A stretch of DNA of 27,263 bases from CAZWEZ01 sp964632795 (lineage in GTDB: Bacteria > Pseudomonadota > Alphaproteobacteria > Rhodospirillales > 2-02-FULL-58-16), in contig CAZWEZ010000048.1 in NCBI GenBank assembly GCA_964632795.1, forward strand, positions 1 through 27,263. The letters are read 5' to 3'. Shown piece by piece: positions 7,708-15,288 of the stretch (the stretch's first letter is position 1; each line of letters starts with the position of its first letter). Below the pieces are notes generated by a model. That model searched no databases. It had not been told where the DNA came from and saw only the letters and a list, made by a program, of their open reading frames with translations. The translations under genes and the position numbers were made by a program.

Positions 7708-10231
7708 TGTTCTTGTAGACCACGATCATCTCGGCCAAGTTCGATACGTTGAGCTTGCGCTTGATGTTGGCGCGGTGGAATTCGACGGTGCGTGCGCTGA
7801 CCCCGAGTTCTTCGGCGATCACCTTGTTGGTCCTGCCCTTGATCAGCATGGAATAGATCTCGCTTTCCCGCCTGGTCAGGGATCCGAACAGGGACGCCCG
7901 TCCCAATTGGCTGAGTTTATTGGCTTTTTGTAAGGCGATTTCGATATTCTTGCGCTCGGTGATGTCCTTCACGGTACCTTCGAAATGGCGGATGCCTTTT
8001 CCCTCGGTGCGGACCGCCCGGGCGTTCTCGGAGATCCAGATGGCGGTTCCGTCCTTGCACCGCACCATCGCCTCGTTGTTCTGGAAGCGGCCGTATTTCT
8101 TCAGCTTTTTCAGGATTTTCGCCCGCATCGTCGGATCGACGTAGAAGTGTCGTTCGATGCTCTTGACCCTCCTCAGGAAATCCTTGGGCGAATCGTAGCC
8201 CAGCATCCGGACCAGGGCCGGATTGACGTTGATGAAGTGCCCCTCGGGGACTGACTGGAAGATCCCTTCGGGAGAGCTTTCGAACAGCCTGCGGTAATTC
8301 TCCTCGGCTTCGCTCAACGCCCCTTCGGTCCTCTTGAGCTCGGTGATGTCGGTTCCGATGGTGAATGTGCCGCCATCACTGGTCTTGTAGTCGTGGATCA
8401 ATATCCAGCGGCCGTCTCGGTCCTGGAACACAATGGGATCTTTCCGCTTTCGGTGAATTTCGGTTCGCTCGCGAACCCATTCCTCGACCCGGCCCCGAGT
8501 CTGAAGGATGTGCCCCCTCTCGGCAATCGCGTTTATCAACACCTCGTAGGGCGTGCCGGGAACCAGCAGCTCTTCGACTTCGGAATACCTTTCCAGGAAC
8601 TTGCTGTTGCAAAGCACGAAGCGGTCATCGGCATCGTACAGGACCACCCCGTCGGCAATGCTTTCGATGGCGTCGGTCAATTGATGTTCGGAGCGAATGG
8701 CGCGAGCCTCGCTTTCCCTCAGCGCCTCCTCGGCCCGTTTGCGTTCGGTGATGTCGAGAATCTGGGCGATAATTGACATCGGGTTGCCTTTGCCATCGCG
8801 AAGAACGGAAACGCCCATCCGCACCCAGACGATGGAACCGTCCTTGTGGATGTAGCGCTTTTCGAAAAGGTAGTTCTTGATCTTGCCGGCAAGGAGCCGC
8901 TCGTCGTTTCTCTCGGCCATTGCCACGTCGTCGGGGTGGGTAATGTCCCGCCAGTTCATGCGGAGAAACTCTTCCTCCGAATACCCGAGCATGTCGCAAA
9001 ATGCCTGGTTGACCGTCAGGTAGCCGCCGTCGAGCGCATGGAGGACAATCCCCGCGGCGCTTGTCTCGAAGATACCCCTGAACCTCTCCTCGCTTTCCCT
9101 CAGCGCCGCCTCGGCCCGTTTGCGTTCGGTGATGTCGGTGCAGGCCACCAGCAACCGCGGTTCGTCGTCGAGTTCGATGATATCTCCGGTCAACAGCATC
9201 GTCCTGACATCGCCGCTCTTGGTAATTATCTCCGCCTCGAATTCGCGGAACGATCCGTCCTGTCTTATTCTCTCGACGAAGACCGAACGTTGGTTCAAAT
9301 CGGCCCACAGACCGACCTCCCGGATCGGCTTGCCGATGACCTCGTCCCGCTCGTAGCCCGTCACCGAAAGCCATTTCGCGTTGACGTCGTAGAGAAGGCC
9401 GTCGTCGATCCTGGCGATGGCGATCGAGATCGGGCTGGCATGAAACGCCTTGGAAAAACGGTCCTCCGATTTTTTCAGTTCCTCCTCGGTCTGCTTGCGC
9501 TTGGTGATCACTTCCGAGAACGTGATGATACCGCCGATCTCGCCGCCGCTTTTCCGCCACGGATGAGTCTCCCATCGCACCCAATCGATCGTTCCATCCG
9601 CACGAACGAATGTATCCTCCTCGCATTTTTCCACGGCCCCGGCCAAACAACGTTTGTTGATAGCCTTCCAGCGCTCGGGAGTATCCGGGAACACTTCGTA
9701 ATGGAGGCGTCCGATGACGTCCTGTTCGTCCACGCCATAGTCGGTAAGCCACCGCCGGCTGTGCTCGAGGTAGCGCATGTCGGTGTCGAACATGGCGACG
9801 GCGGCCGGGGTGTGGCTGATGAACAGGCGAAGCAACTCTTCGTTCTCCCTCAGCGCTTCCTCGGCCCGTTTGCGTTTGGTGATGTCCCTTACCGAGGCTT
9901 CGTAATGCAGGACTTCGCCGTCGTCGCCGCGCACCGTGCGGCTGTCGTGGGACAGCCTGACGATGGTTCGGTCCTTGCGCCGCCAACGGACCACACCGCC
10001 TCGGAGCACGTCGTGTTTCTCCAATTGTTCCAGATGTCGCCTGCGATCCTCGGGCGAGGTGTAGAGTTGGCCGCCGATGTCGGTGACGTCGGCCATCAGC
10101 TCCTTGGGCGTTCGGTAGCCGAGGATGTCGGCCAACGCCTGATTGGAACTGAGGAAGCGGCCTTCGGGGGTCGCCCGGAAGACGCCTTCGGCGATGGCGC
10201 CGCCGTCCTGTCCTTCCTTGTCGTTGCTCAC
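7691..10231 (-). CDS. Six-PAS sensory transcription regulator with LuxR-type HTH
   Basis: This 846-residue protein is built from six consecutive PAS/PAC modules at about residues 11-125, 130-255, 258-375, 383-505, 515-640 and 645-765. Most are joined by the stock linker DITERKRAEEALRESE. A GerE/LuxR helix-turn-helix follows at 783-841 (LTRRESEIYSMLIKGRTNK...VSARTVEFHR). There is no histidine kinase, receiver, GGDEF or EAL domain and no membrane segment, so it looks like a cytoplasmic one-component regulator whose signal is unknown. The GTG at 10231 has GGGAG upstream; a longer GTG at 10336 is unlikely because a predicted promoter ends right beside it. The gene is visibly less GC-rich than its neighbours and is reversed within a conserved gene run, suggesting later acquisition. 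Confidence 0.9.
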   Translation of the reverse strand: MSNDKEGQDGGAIAEGVFRATPEGRFLSSNQALADILGYRTPKELMADVTDIGGQLYTSPEDRRRHLEQLEKHDVLRGGVVRWRRKDRTIVRLSHDSRTVRGDDGEVLHYEASVRDITKRKRAEEALRENEELLRLFISHTPAAVAMFDTDMRYLEHSRRWLTDYGVDEQDVIGRLHYEVFPDTPERWKAINKRCLAGAVEKCEEDTFVRADGTIDWVRWETHPWRKSGGEIGGIITFSEVITKRKQTEEELKKSEDRFSKAFHASPISIAIARIDDGLLYDVNAKWLSVTGYERDEVIGKPIREVGLWADLNQRSVFVERIRQDGSFREFEAEIITKSGDVRTMLLTGDIIELDDEPRLLVACTDITERKRAEAALRESEERFRGIFETSAAGIVLHALDGGYLTVNQAFCDMLGYSEEEFLRMNWRDITHPDDVAMAERNDERLLAGKIKNYLFEKRYIHKDGSIVWVRMGVSVLRDGKGNPMSIIAQILDITERKRAEEALRESEARAIRSEHQLTDAIESIADGVVLYDADDRFVLCNSKFLERYSEVEELLVPGTPYEVLINAIAERGHILQTRGRVEEWVRERTEIHRKRKDPIVFQDRDGRWILIHDYKTSDGGTFTIGTDITELKRTEGALSEAEENYRRLFESSPEGIFQSVPEGHFINVNPALVRMLGYDSPKDFLRRVKSIERHFYVDPTMRAKILKKLKKYGRFQNNEAMVRCKDGTAIWISENARAVRTEGKGIRHFEGTVKDITERKNIEIALQKANKLSQLGRASLFGSLTRRESEIYSMLIKGRTNKVIAEELGVSARTVEFHRANIKRKLNVSNLAEMIVVYKNITADP

Positions 10232-10338
10232 GTTCTGACTCCCGCCAAGAAATCCCTGGGAGCGTTTATTCGGATGTTTGAGAGTTGAAATGGATATGAA
10301 CCCGATCAGCCACCGATGTAACCTGTGGAAGGCCACTA

Positions 10339-10367
10339 GGTATAGGATTTTCCCGTTTCACTTTCAA
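10339..10367 (-). promoter_or_regulatory. Predicted promoter of the six-PAS regulator
   Basis: On the minus strand TTGAAA (10367-10362), 17 bp, TATACC (10344-10339). This would give a leader of about 100 nt before the GTG at 10231. It lies close to, and divergent from, the rpoZ promoter, so the regulator could influence both, but nothing in the sequence proves this. Confidence 0.45.
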
Positions 10368-10403
10368 GGGCCGACCCGACGGCGAATTCCCGGAGCAAAT
10401 ATC

Positions 10404-10434
10404 TTGCCTTATGTTGCTGTGCAACATATATAAT
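10404..10434 (+). promoter_or_regulatory. Predicted rpoZ-spoT promoter with embedded palindromic operator
   Basis: TTGCCT (10404-10409), a 19-bp spacer and a perfect TATAAT (10429-10434) precede rpoZ. The spacer contains the perfect palindrome ATGTTGCTGTGCAACAT (10411-10427; 7-bp arms, 3-bp centre). A protein bound there would cover the space between the two boxes, a classic position for repression or for DNA-distorting activation. The leader would be about 38 nt, with GGTGGAG before the ATG. Confidence 0.55.
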
Positions 10435-10478
10435 CTCCGTTCATTCGCCTTTCCTTCCTGTCCGGTGGAGACCGCCTG

Positions 10479-10931
10479 ATGGCCCGAGTTACCGTCGAAG
10501 ACTGCGTTACCAAGGTTCCCAACCGCTTCGAGCTGGTCATGATGGCCGCCCAGCGGTCGCGCAACATTTCCGCCGGCTCCCCGCTCACCCTTGAGCGCGA
10601 CAACGACAAGAACCCGGTGGTCGCCTTGCGCGAGATCGCCGAGGAGACCATCGAACTCAAGGAGCTCAACAACACCCTGGTCAGGAGTCTCCAGAAGCAC
10701 GTCGAGATGGACGAACCGGAAGAGGACGAGATGGACCTCGACGCCATCCAGTTGGCACTCGGCGGGGAGGGCGATGGAGATGGAGATGAGGCCTCCGCGC
10801 AGGCGGACGGCGCGGGAGAGGGGGCCGGGAACGAGGGCGATGCCGGGGCCCAGGAAAAGGGCATCGAGATCGAGGCCAAGAAACCCGTCGAGGATTCCAG
10901 CTTGGAATCCGCCGAAAAGGAAGAGGCCTAG
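10479..10931 (+). CDS. rpoZ: DNA-directed RNA polymerase omega subunit, extended C-terminus
   Basis: Omega helps assemble and stabilise RNA polymerase by clamping the beta-prime subunit, and in many proteobacteria forms part of a ppGpp site. The first 60 or so residues carry the family core: MARVTVEDCVTKVPNRF then ELVMMAAQRSRNI and an omega-type NPVVALREIAEETI. The protein is 150 residues, longer than the roughly 90 of E. coli omega. The extra part is an acidic, low-complexity tail rich in Gly, Glu, Asp and Ala, with GDGDGDE encoded by short repeated GGAGAT units. It lies 60 bp upstream of spoT, the usual order. Confidence 0.95.
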   Translation: MARVTVEDCVTKVPNRFELVMMAAQRSRNISAGSPLTLERDNDKNPVVALREIAEETIELKELNNTLVRSLQKHVEMDEPEEDEMDLDAIQLALGGEGDGDGDEASAQADGAGEGAGNEGDAGAQEKGIEIEAKKPVEDSSLESAEKEEA

Positions 10932-10991
10932 TACCGACCCCGCGGCCCGCGACCGCCATGGATTGACTGAGATCCGGTTGGGGCGATCCAC

Positions 10992-13151
10992 ATGATCCGT
11001 CAGTTCGAACTCGTCGAACAGGTGATGTCCTACGACCCGGGCGCCGACGAGGACGCCCTCAACCGCGCCTATGTCTTCGCCATGAAGGCCCACGGCTCGC
11101 AGAAACGGGCCTCGGGGGATCCCTTCTTCTCCCACCCCCTGGAGGTCGCCGGCATCCTCACCGGCTACAAGCTGGACGGGGCGTCCATCATCACCGCCCT
11201 GCTCCATGACGTGATCGAGGACACGACGGCCACCCTGGAGGAGATCGAAGACCATTTCGGCGCCGAGGTGGCCAACCTGGTGGACGGGGTCACCAAGCTG
11301 ACCCGCATCGAGCTCCAATCGGACCACGTCAAGCAGGCCGAGAACTTCCGCAAGCTGGTGCTGGCGATGTCGGAGGACATCCGGGTCCTGTTGATCAAGC
11401 TGGCCGACCGGCTGCACAACATGCGCACCCTTCATTACATCGACAACGTCGACAAGCGGCGCCGGATCGCCCTGGAGACCATGGAAATCTTCGCTCAGCT
11501 GGCCGAACGCATCGGCATGCAGGAGATGAAGGGCGAACTCGAGGACCTGGCCTTCGCCGAGCTCAATACCGAAGCCCGCAATTCCATCCTCAGGCGGCTC
11601 AAGTTCCTCCGCGAGCAGGGCGGCGCCCTGGTCACGCGGATCCTCGAACAGCTGGATACCACCCTGTCCGGGGCCGGGATCAAGGCCCGGGTCTTCGGCC
11701 GCGAGAAGAAGTCCTATTCGGTGTGGCGCAAGATGCAGCGCGACAACGTCGGTTTCGAACAACTCGCCGACATCATGGCCTTCCGGGTGATCGTCGATAC
11801 CGTCGAGGACTGCTACCAGACCCTGGGCGTGATCCACGGCGCCCATTCGGTGGTTCCCGGGCGCTTCAAGGATTACATCAGCACCCCCAAACCCAACGGC
11901 TACCGGTCCCTGCACACGGTGGTCTTCGGGCCCGAGCGCCAGCGCATCGAGTTGCAGATCCGGACTTCCGAGATGCACGAGGTGGCCGAACACGGGGTCG
12001 CCGCCCACTGGTGCTACAAACAGGGCACCGACAAGACCGACGGACGCCAGTACCGCTGGCTGCGCGAGCTGTTGGATATCCACGAACACGCCACCGGTCC
12101 CGAGGATTTCCTGGAACACACCAAACTGGAGATGTTCCAGGACGAGGTGTTCTGCTTCACGCCCCGGGGCGACCTCATCAACCTGCCGCTGGGGGCGACC
12201 CCGGTCGACTTCGCCTACGCCGTCCATTCGGAGGTCGGGGACTGCTGCGTCGGGGCCAAGATCAACGGCCGCATGATGCCGTTGCGCTCCAAGTTGCGGA
12301 ACGGCGACCAGGTCGAGATCATCACCTCGAAGGCGCAAACCCCGTCGCCGACCTGGGAACGGTTCGTCGTCACCGGCAAGGCGCGGGCCCGGATTCGCCG
12401 TTTCATCCACTCCCAGGAACGCGAGCAATACCTGAAATTAGGCCGCGCCATCCTCCACAAGGCCTTCCGCGAGGAGGGCTACGAGCTGACCGACAAGGCC
12501 CTGGACGGGGTGCTGAAGATCTTCAAGCAGGGCAGCGTCGACGACCTCGTGGCCAACGTCGGCAGCGGCAACCATACCGGCCGAGAGGTGGTGGCGGCCG
12601 TGTTCCCGGGGATCAAGGCCAAGGACAGGGCGAAGGCCGACAACGTGGTGTCGTTGACCCGGGCCCGGGGCAGGCAGGCCAAGGCCAAGGCCAAGGCCGG
12701 CGCGATCCCCATCAAGGGCCTGATCGACGGCATGGCGGTGCATTATGCCGGCTGCTGCCATCCCCTGCCGGGCGAGCGAATCGTCGGCATCATCACCACC
12801 GGCAAGGGAGTCACCATCCACACCATCGATTGCGAGACGCTGGAGAGCTTGGCCGACGCCCCCGAGCGCTGGCTCGACGTCTCCTGGCAGATCGACAGCG
12901 AAACCCCCGACATTCATGTCGGGCGTGTCCATCTGACGGTCCTCAACGCGCCGGGAAGCCTGGGCGACCTGTCGACGGTGATCGCCAAAAACGAGGGCAA
13001 CATCTCAAACCTCAAGATCACCAACCGGTCGCCGGATTTCTTCGACATGCTGATCGATATCGAGGTCCGGGACATCAAGCACCTGACCAACATCATCGCC
13101 GCCTTGCGGGCGACCTCGGCGATCAATTCGATCGACAGGGCCCGGGGGTAA
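10992..13151 (+). CDS. spoT: Bifunctional (p)ppGpp synthetase/hydrolase (Rsh)
   Basis: This protein makes and degrades the alarmone (p)ppGpp. At 719 residues it has the full long-RSH layout. The HD hydrolase domain shows His48, His72-Asp73, the Glu-Asp of VIEDT and Asp138 in LADRLHN. The synthetase domain shows YISTPKPNGYRSLHTVV at about 295-311 and Glu320 in IELQIRT. A TGS domain (about 380-440), a basic linker with KAKAKAKAG and a C-terminal ACT domain (about 640-719) follow. Both catalytic sites look intact, as expected for the single Rsh of most alphaproteobacteria. It is cotranscribed with rpoZ, pairing the alarmone enzyme with a polymerase subunit. Confidence 0.96.
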   Translation: MIRQFELVEQVMSYDPGADEDALNRAYVFAMKAHGSQKRASGDPFFSHPLEVAGILTGYKLDGASIITALLHDVIEDTTATLEEIEDHFGAEVANLVDGVTKLTRIELQSDHVKQAENFRKLVLAMSEDIRVLLIKLADRLHNMRTLHYIDNVDKRRRIALETMEIFAQLAERIGMQEMKGELEDLAFAELNTEARNSILRRLKFLREQGGALVTRILEQLDTTLSGAGIKARVFGREKKSYSVWRKMQRDNVGFEQLADIMAFRVIVDTVEDCYQTLGVIHGAHSVVPGRFKDYISTPKPNGYRSLHTVVFGPERQRIELQIRTSEMHEVAEHGVAAHWCYKQGTDKTDGRQYRWLRELLDIHEHATGPEDFLEHTKLEMFQDEVFCFTPRGDLINLPLGATPVDFAYAVHSEVGDCCVGAKINGRMMPLRSKLRNGDQVEIITSKAQTPSPTWERFVVTGKARARIRRFIHSQEREQYLKLGRAILHKAFREEGYELTDKALDGVLKIFKQGSVDDLVANVGSGNHTGREVVAAVFPGIKAKDRAKADNVVSLTRARGRQAKAKAKAGAIPIKGLIDGMAVHYAGCCHPLPGERIVGIITTGKGVTIHTIDCETLESLADAPERWLDVSWQIDSETPDIHVGRVHLTVLNAPGSLGDLSTVIAKNEGNISNLKITNRSPDFFDMLIDIEVRDIKHLTNIIAALRATSAINSIDRARG

Positions 13152-13155
13152 TATC

Positions 13156-13185
13156 TTCTCGGCGAGCCGCCGATTGTCCTATAGT
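13156..13185 (+). promoter_or_regulatory. Predicted promoter of the DUF2062 gene
   Basis: TTCTCG (13156-13161), an 18-bp spacer and TATAGT (13180-13185), only 6 bp before the ATG at 13192. Transcription would start at the ATG itself, giving a leaderless message; no ribosome binding site is visible. The stretch TAGTCGCCCG before this ATG resembles CAGTCGCCCG before slt. Confidence 0.4.
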
Positions 13186-13191
13186 CGCCCG

Positions 13192-13788
13192 ATGTTTCTC
13201 CGCCGAAGAAAACTGGCCCTGCCCGAGCGGTTGCGCGACTTCGTCTGGCCGCGTTCGGGGTGGCGGCGGTTCACCAGGTACGCCTTTCACCGGATGGCCC
13301 GTCTTCCCGGCTCGCCCCAGTCCATCGCCGCCGGCTTCGCCTTCGGCGCCGCCATTTCGTTTACCCCCTTCGTCGGCCTCCATTTCGTGTTGGCCGCCAT
13401 CATGGCGTGGCTGGCCAGGGTCAATGTCGTGGCCTCGGCGGTCGGCACGGCGGTGGGAAACCCGTGGACTTTTCCGTTCATTTGGATTTGGGTATACGAA
13501 CTGGGCATCTGGATGGGAGGAGGCAACGAGTCAGCGGCGGCCGCGAGCCTGGATTTCGCCGGTATCTTCGGCGCCGTCCTGGACGCCTTGCTGAGTCTGA
13601 ACTTCGCCTACCTGGTGGAGGTCGCCGGACCCGTCTTGTGGCCGATGCTGGTGGGAAGCATCCCCACCTTCGTCGTCGTCTGGCTGGCCTTTTATTTCTC
13701 CATCAAGCCGATGGTCGCCGACTACCAGGCCCGCCGGGTCCGCCGCCGGCACCGGCGGCGCCGGACCAGGAAACAGGAGACGCAATGA
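13192..13788 (+). CDS. DUF2062 family membrane protein
   Basis: This 198-residue inner-membrane protein has the DUF2062 pattern: SPQSIAAGFAFGAAISFTPFVGLH with a hydrophobic helix, then AVGTAVGNPWTFPFIWIWVYELG, and a third and fourth hydrophobic segment near residues 140-175. The C-terminus is strongly basic (RRVRRRHRRRRTRK), fitting the cytoplasmic side. The function is not established. I prefer the ATG at 13192 over the TTG six codons upstream because the longer form would overlap the promoter. Its stop TGA overlaps the fossil start ATG of pdxJ (ATGA at 13785-13788), showing that the two genes were once translationally coupled before a repeat element separated them. Confidence 0.88.
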   Translation: MFLRRRKLALPERLRDFVWPRSGWRRFTRYAFHRMARLPGSPQSIAAGFAFGAAISFTPFVGLHFVLAAIMAWLARVNVVASAVGTAVGNPWTFPFIWIWVYELGIWMGGGNESAAAASLDFAGIFGAVLDALLSLNFAYLVEVAGPVLWPMLVGSIPTFVVVWLAFYFSIKPMVADYQARRVRRRHRRRRTRKQETQ

Positions 13789-13792
13789 ATAC

Positions 13793-14153
13793 TAGTGGCC
13801 TATATCATCTAAATTGCACCCCTACGACGGCGTTGCGAGGCTTCCGGCTAGGAGCGCGTCGCGCCGTGGTGCCAACCCACCACAAGCGGCGCGCGACGAC
13901 GTCCGGAAGCCTCGCAACGCCGCCCCCTGGGGGTTCCGGGGGACACCCCCGCTCCCCCGGAGGGTCGCTTTTCCCGCTTCCTCGGGGGTCGCGGGGGCGC
14001 CCCCCGCATTTAAAATCGGGGGGACACCCCCCGGGGGGCCCCCGGGGCGTCGGAAGGGCTTGCCGATGGGCCGCCATCGCCCGCGCCCTCCCTCCTGCCG
14101 AGGAAACGGGAAAAGCGATCGTTGGGGGGCAATTCAGATGATACAGGCCACTA
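13793..14153 (+). mobile_element. Non-autonomous palindromic (MITE-like) element inserted in the pdxJ start
   Basis: The whole gap between DUF2062 and pdxJ is one element. Its ends are inverted repeats of about 30 bp: left end CTAGTGGCCTATATCATC, right end the reverse complement with a few changes. CTAG occurs at both edges (13792-13795 and 14151-14154), consistent with a TA duplication inside CTAG as in IS630-type insertions. Inside are two nested hairpins: 20-bp perfect arms at 13828-13847 and 13903-13922, and 21-bp arms with one mismatch at 13965-13985 and 14098-14118. Very GC-rich runs of G and C lie between. No transposase is encoded. The right end supplies the present pdxJ ATG at 14138. 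Confidence 0.85.
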
Positions 14154-14884
14154 GGCATCTGCGCCTTGGCGTGAATATCGATCACGTGGCCACCATCCGC
14201 AACGCCCGGGGTGGTCGCCATCCCGATCCGGTGCGCGCCGCCGAGCTGGCGGTGCGGGCCGGCGCCGACGGCATCACCGCGCACTTGCGCGAGGACCGCC
14301 GCCACATCTCCGACGACGACATCACCCGCCTCATCCAGGGCATCGAGGTTCCCCTGAACTTCGAGATGGCGACCACCGAGGAGATGCTCGAGATCGCCCT
14401 TCGCCACAAACCCCACGCCGCCTGCATCGTCCCCGAGAAGCGCCAGGAACGGACCACCGAAGGGGGGCTCGACGCGGTCGGGGGGGGCGCTCACCTGACA
14501 TCCTACATCACGGCGTTGCGGGAGGCGGGAATCCGGGTTTCCCTGTTCGTCGAACCGGACCCGGCGCAGCTCGACGCGGCGCGCGCCCTGGGCGCCCCGG
14601 TGGTCGAACTGCACACCGGCGCCTACTGCGACGCCGAGGGCAGCGAACGGGACGCCCAGTTCCGACGCCTCGTCGAGGCGGCCGCGCACGCCGGAAAAAT
14701 CGGCCTCGAATGCCACGCCGGCCACGGGCTGACCTTCGACACCGTCAAGCCGGTCGCCGCCATCGCCGCCATCGCCGAGTTGAATATCGGCCATTTCCTG
14801 GTCGGCGAAGCCATCTTCGTCGGCCTGGAAAACAGCATCAAGCGGATGCGGGCGCTGATGGACGAGGGGCGCGCGGAATCCTAG
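14138..14884 (+). CDS. pdxJ: Pyridoxine 5'-phosphate synthase
   Basis: PdxJ condenses 1-deoxy-xylulose 5-phosphate with 3-amino-2-oxopropyl phosphate to form pyridoxine 5'-phosphate, the last ring-building step of the DXP-dependent vitamin B6 route. The 248-residue protein shows LGVNIDHVATIRNARGG at the N-terminus, the catalytic histidine in AHLREDRRHI, glutamate in NFEMATTEEM and histidine in ECHAGHGLTFDT. The start ATG at 14138 lies inside the right terminal repeat of the inserted element, so residues MIQA are element-derived; the ancestral start appears to be the ATG at 13785 (MNTRHLRLG). A run of six G ends eight bases upstream of the ATG and may serve as a weak ribosome binding site. Its stop is 2 bp from acpS. 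Confidence 0.94.
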   Translation: MIQATRHLRLGVNIDHVATIRNARGGRHPDPVRAAELAVRAGADGITAHLREDRRHISDDDITRLIQGIEVPLNFEMATTEEMLEIALRHKPHAACIVPEKRQERTTEGGLDAVGGGAHLTSYITALREAGIRVSLFVEPDPAQLDAARALGAPVVELHTGAYCDAEGSERDAQFRRLVEAAAHAGKIGLECHAGHGLTFDTVKPVAAIAAIAELNIGHFLVGEAIFVGLENSIKRMRALMDEGRAES

Positions 14885-14886
14885 CG

Positions 14887-15288
14887 ATGATCATCGGCAT
14901 CGGCACCGATCTCGTCGACATCCGCCGCATCGAACGGACCCTGGAACGGTTCGAGGGCCGGTTCAGGGACCGCATCTTCACCGTGACCGAACGCGCCAGG
15001 GCCGACCGCCGGCTCCATCCCGCCGCCGCCTTCGCCCAGCGCTTCGCCGCCAAGGAGGCTTGCGCCAAGGCCCTGGGCACGGGGTTGCGCCGGGGTGTCC
15101 ATTGGCGGGACATGGGAGTCGACAACCTGCCCTCGGGAAAGCCGGTGATGGTGCTTTCGGGCGGCGCCAGGAAGCGCCTGGAGGAACTGACCCCGCCGGG
15201 CATGACGGCCCGGATCGACCTGACCTTGAGCGACGAATATCCGTTGGCCCAGGCGGTGGTGCTGATCTCCGCCGTCGCGGCCTCTTGA
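14887..15288 (+). CDS. acpS: Holo-[acyl-carrier-protein] synthase
   Basis: AcpS transfers 4'-phosphopantetheine from CoA to apo-acyl carrier protein, activating it for fatty acid synthesis. The 133-residue protein has the two family signatures: IGIGTDLVDIRRIE with metal-binding Asp8, and QRFAAKEACAKALGTG with Glu57. The ATG at 14887 is 2 bp after the pdxJ stop, and pdxJ-acpS-lepB is a standard alphaproteobacterial order. A longer frame reaching back into pdxJ is an artefact. Confidence 0.96.
   Translation: MIIGIGTDLVDIRRIERTLERFEGRFRDRIFTVTERARADRRLHPAAAFAQRFAAKEACAKALGTGLRRGVHWRDMGVDNLPSGKPVMVLSGGARKRLEELTPPGMTARIDLTLSDEYPLAQAVVLISAVAAS

Noticed and set aside
10330..10339. Solo copy of the element end CTAGTGGCCT (minus strand) near the PAS gene
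   Set aside because: Only 10 bp match, the following bases differ from the pdxJ element, and no partner end is found near the other side of the gene; chance is likely.
10266..12428. 720-residue open frame on the minus strand opposite spoT
   Set aside because: It is antisense to a well-supported conserved gene, has no family motif, and its low-complexity composition is typical of the shadow frame of high-GC codons.
13805..14130. Coding sequence within the pdxJ-upstream element, either strand
   Set aside because: Open frames exist on both strands but show no transposase motif, and the inner sequence is hairpin arms and G/C runs.
13814..14137. In-frame N-terminal extension of pdxJ through the repeat element (about 108 codons)
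   Set aside because: The extension is entirely element sequence, rich in Pro, Gly and Arg, and absent from the PdxJ family; the frame is open by chance because the element is GC-rich.
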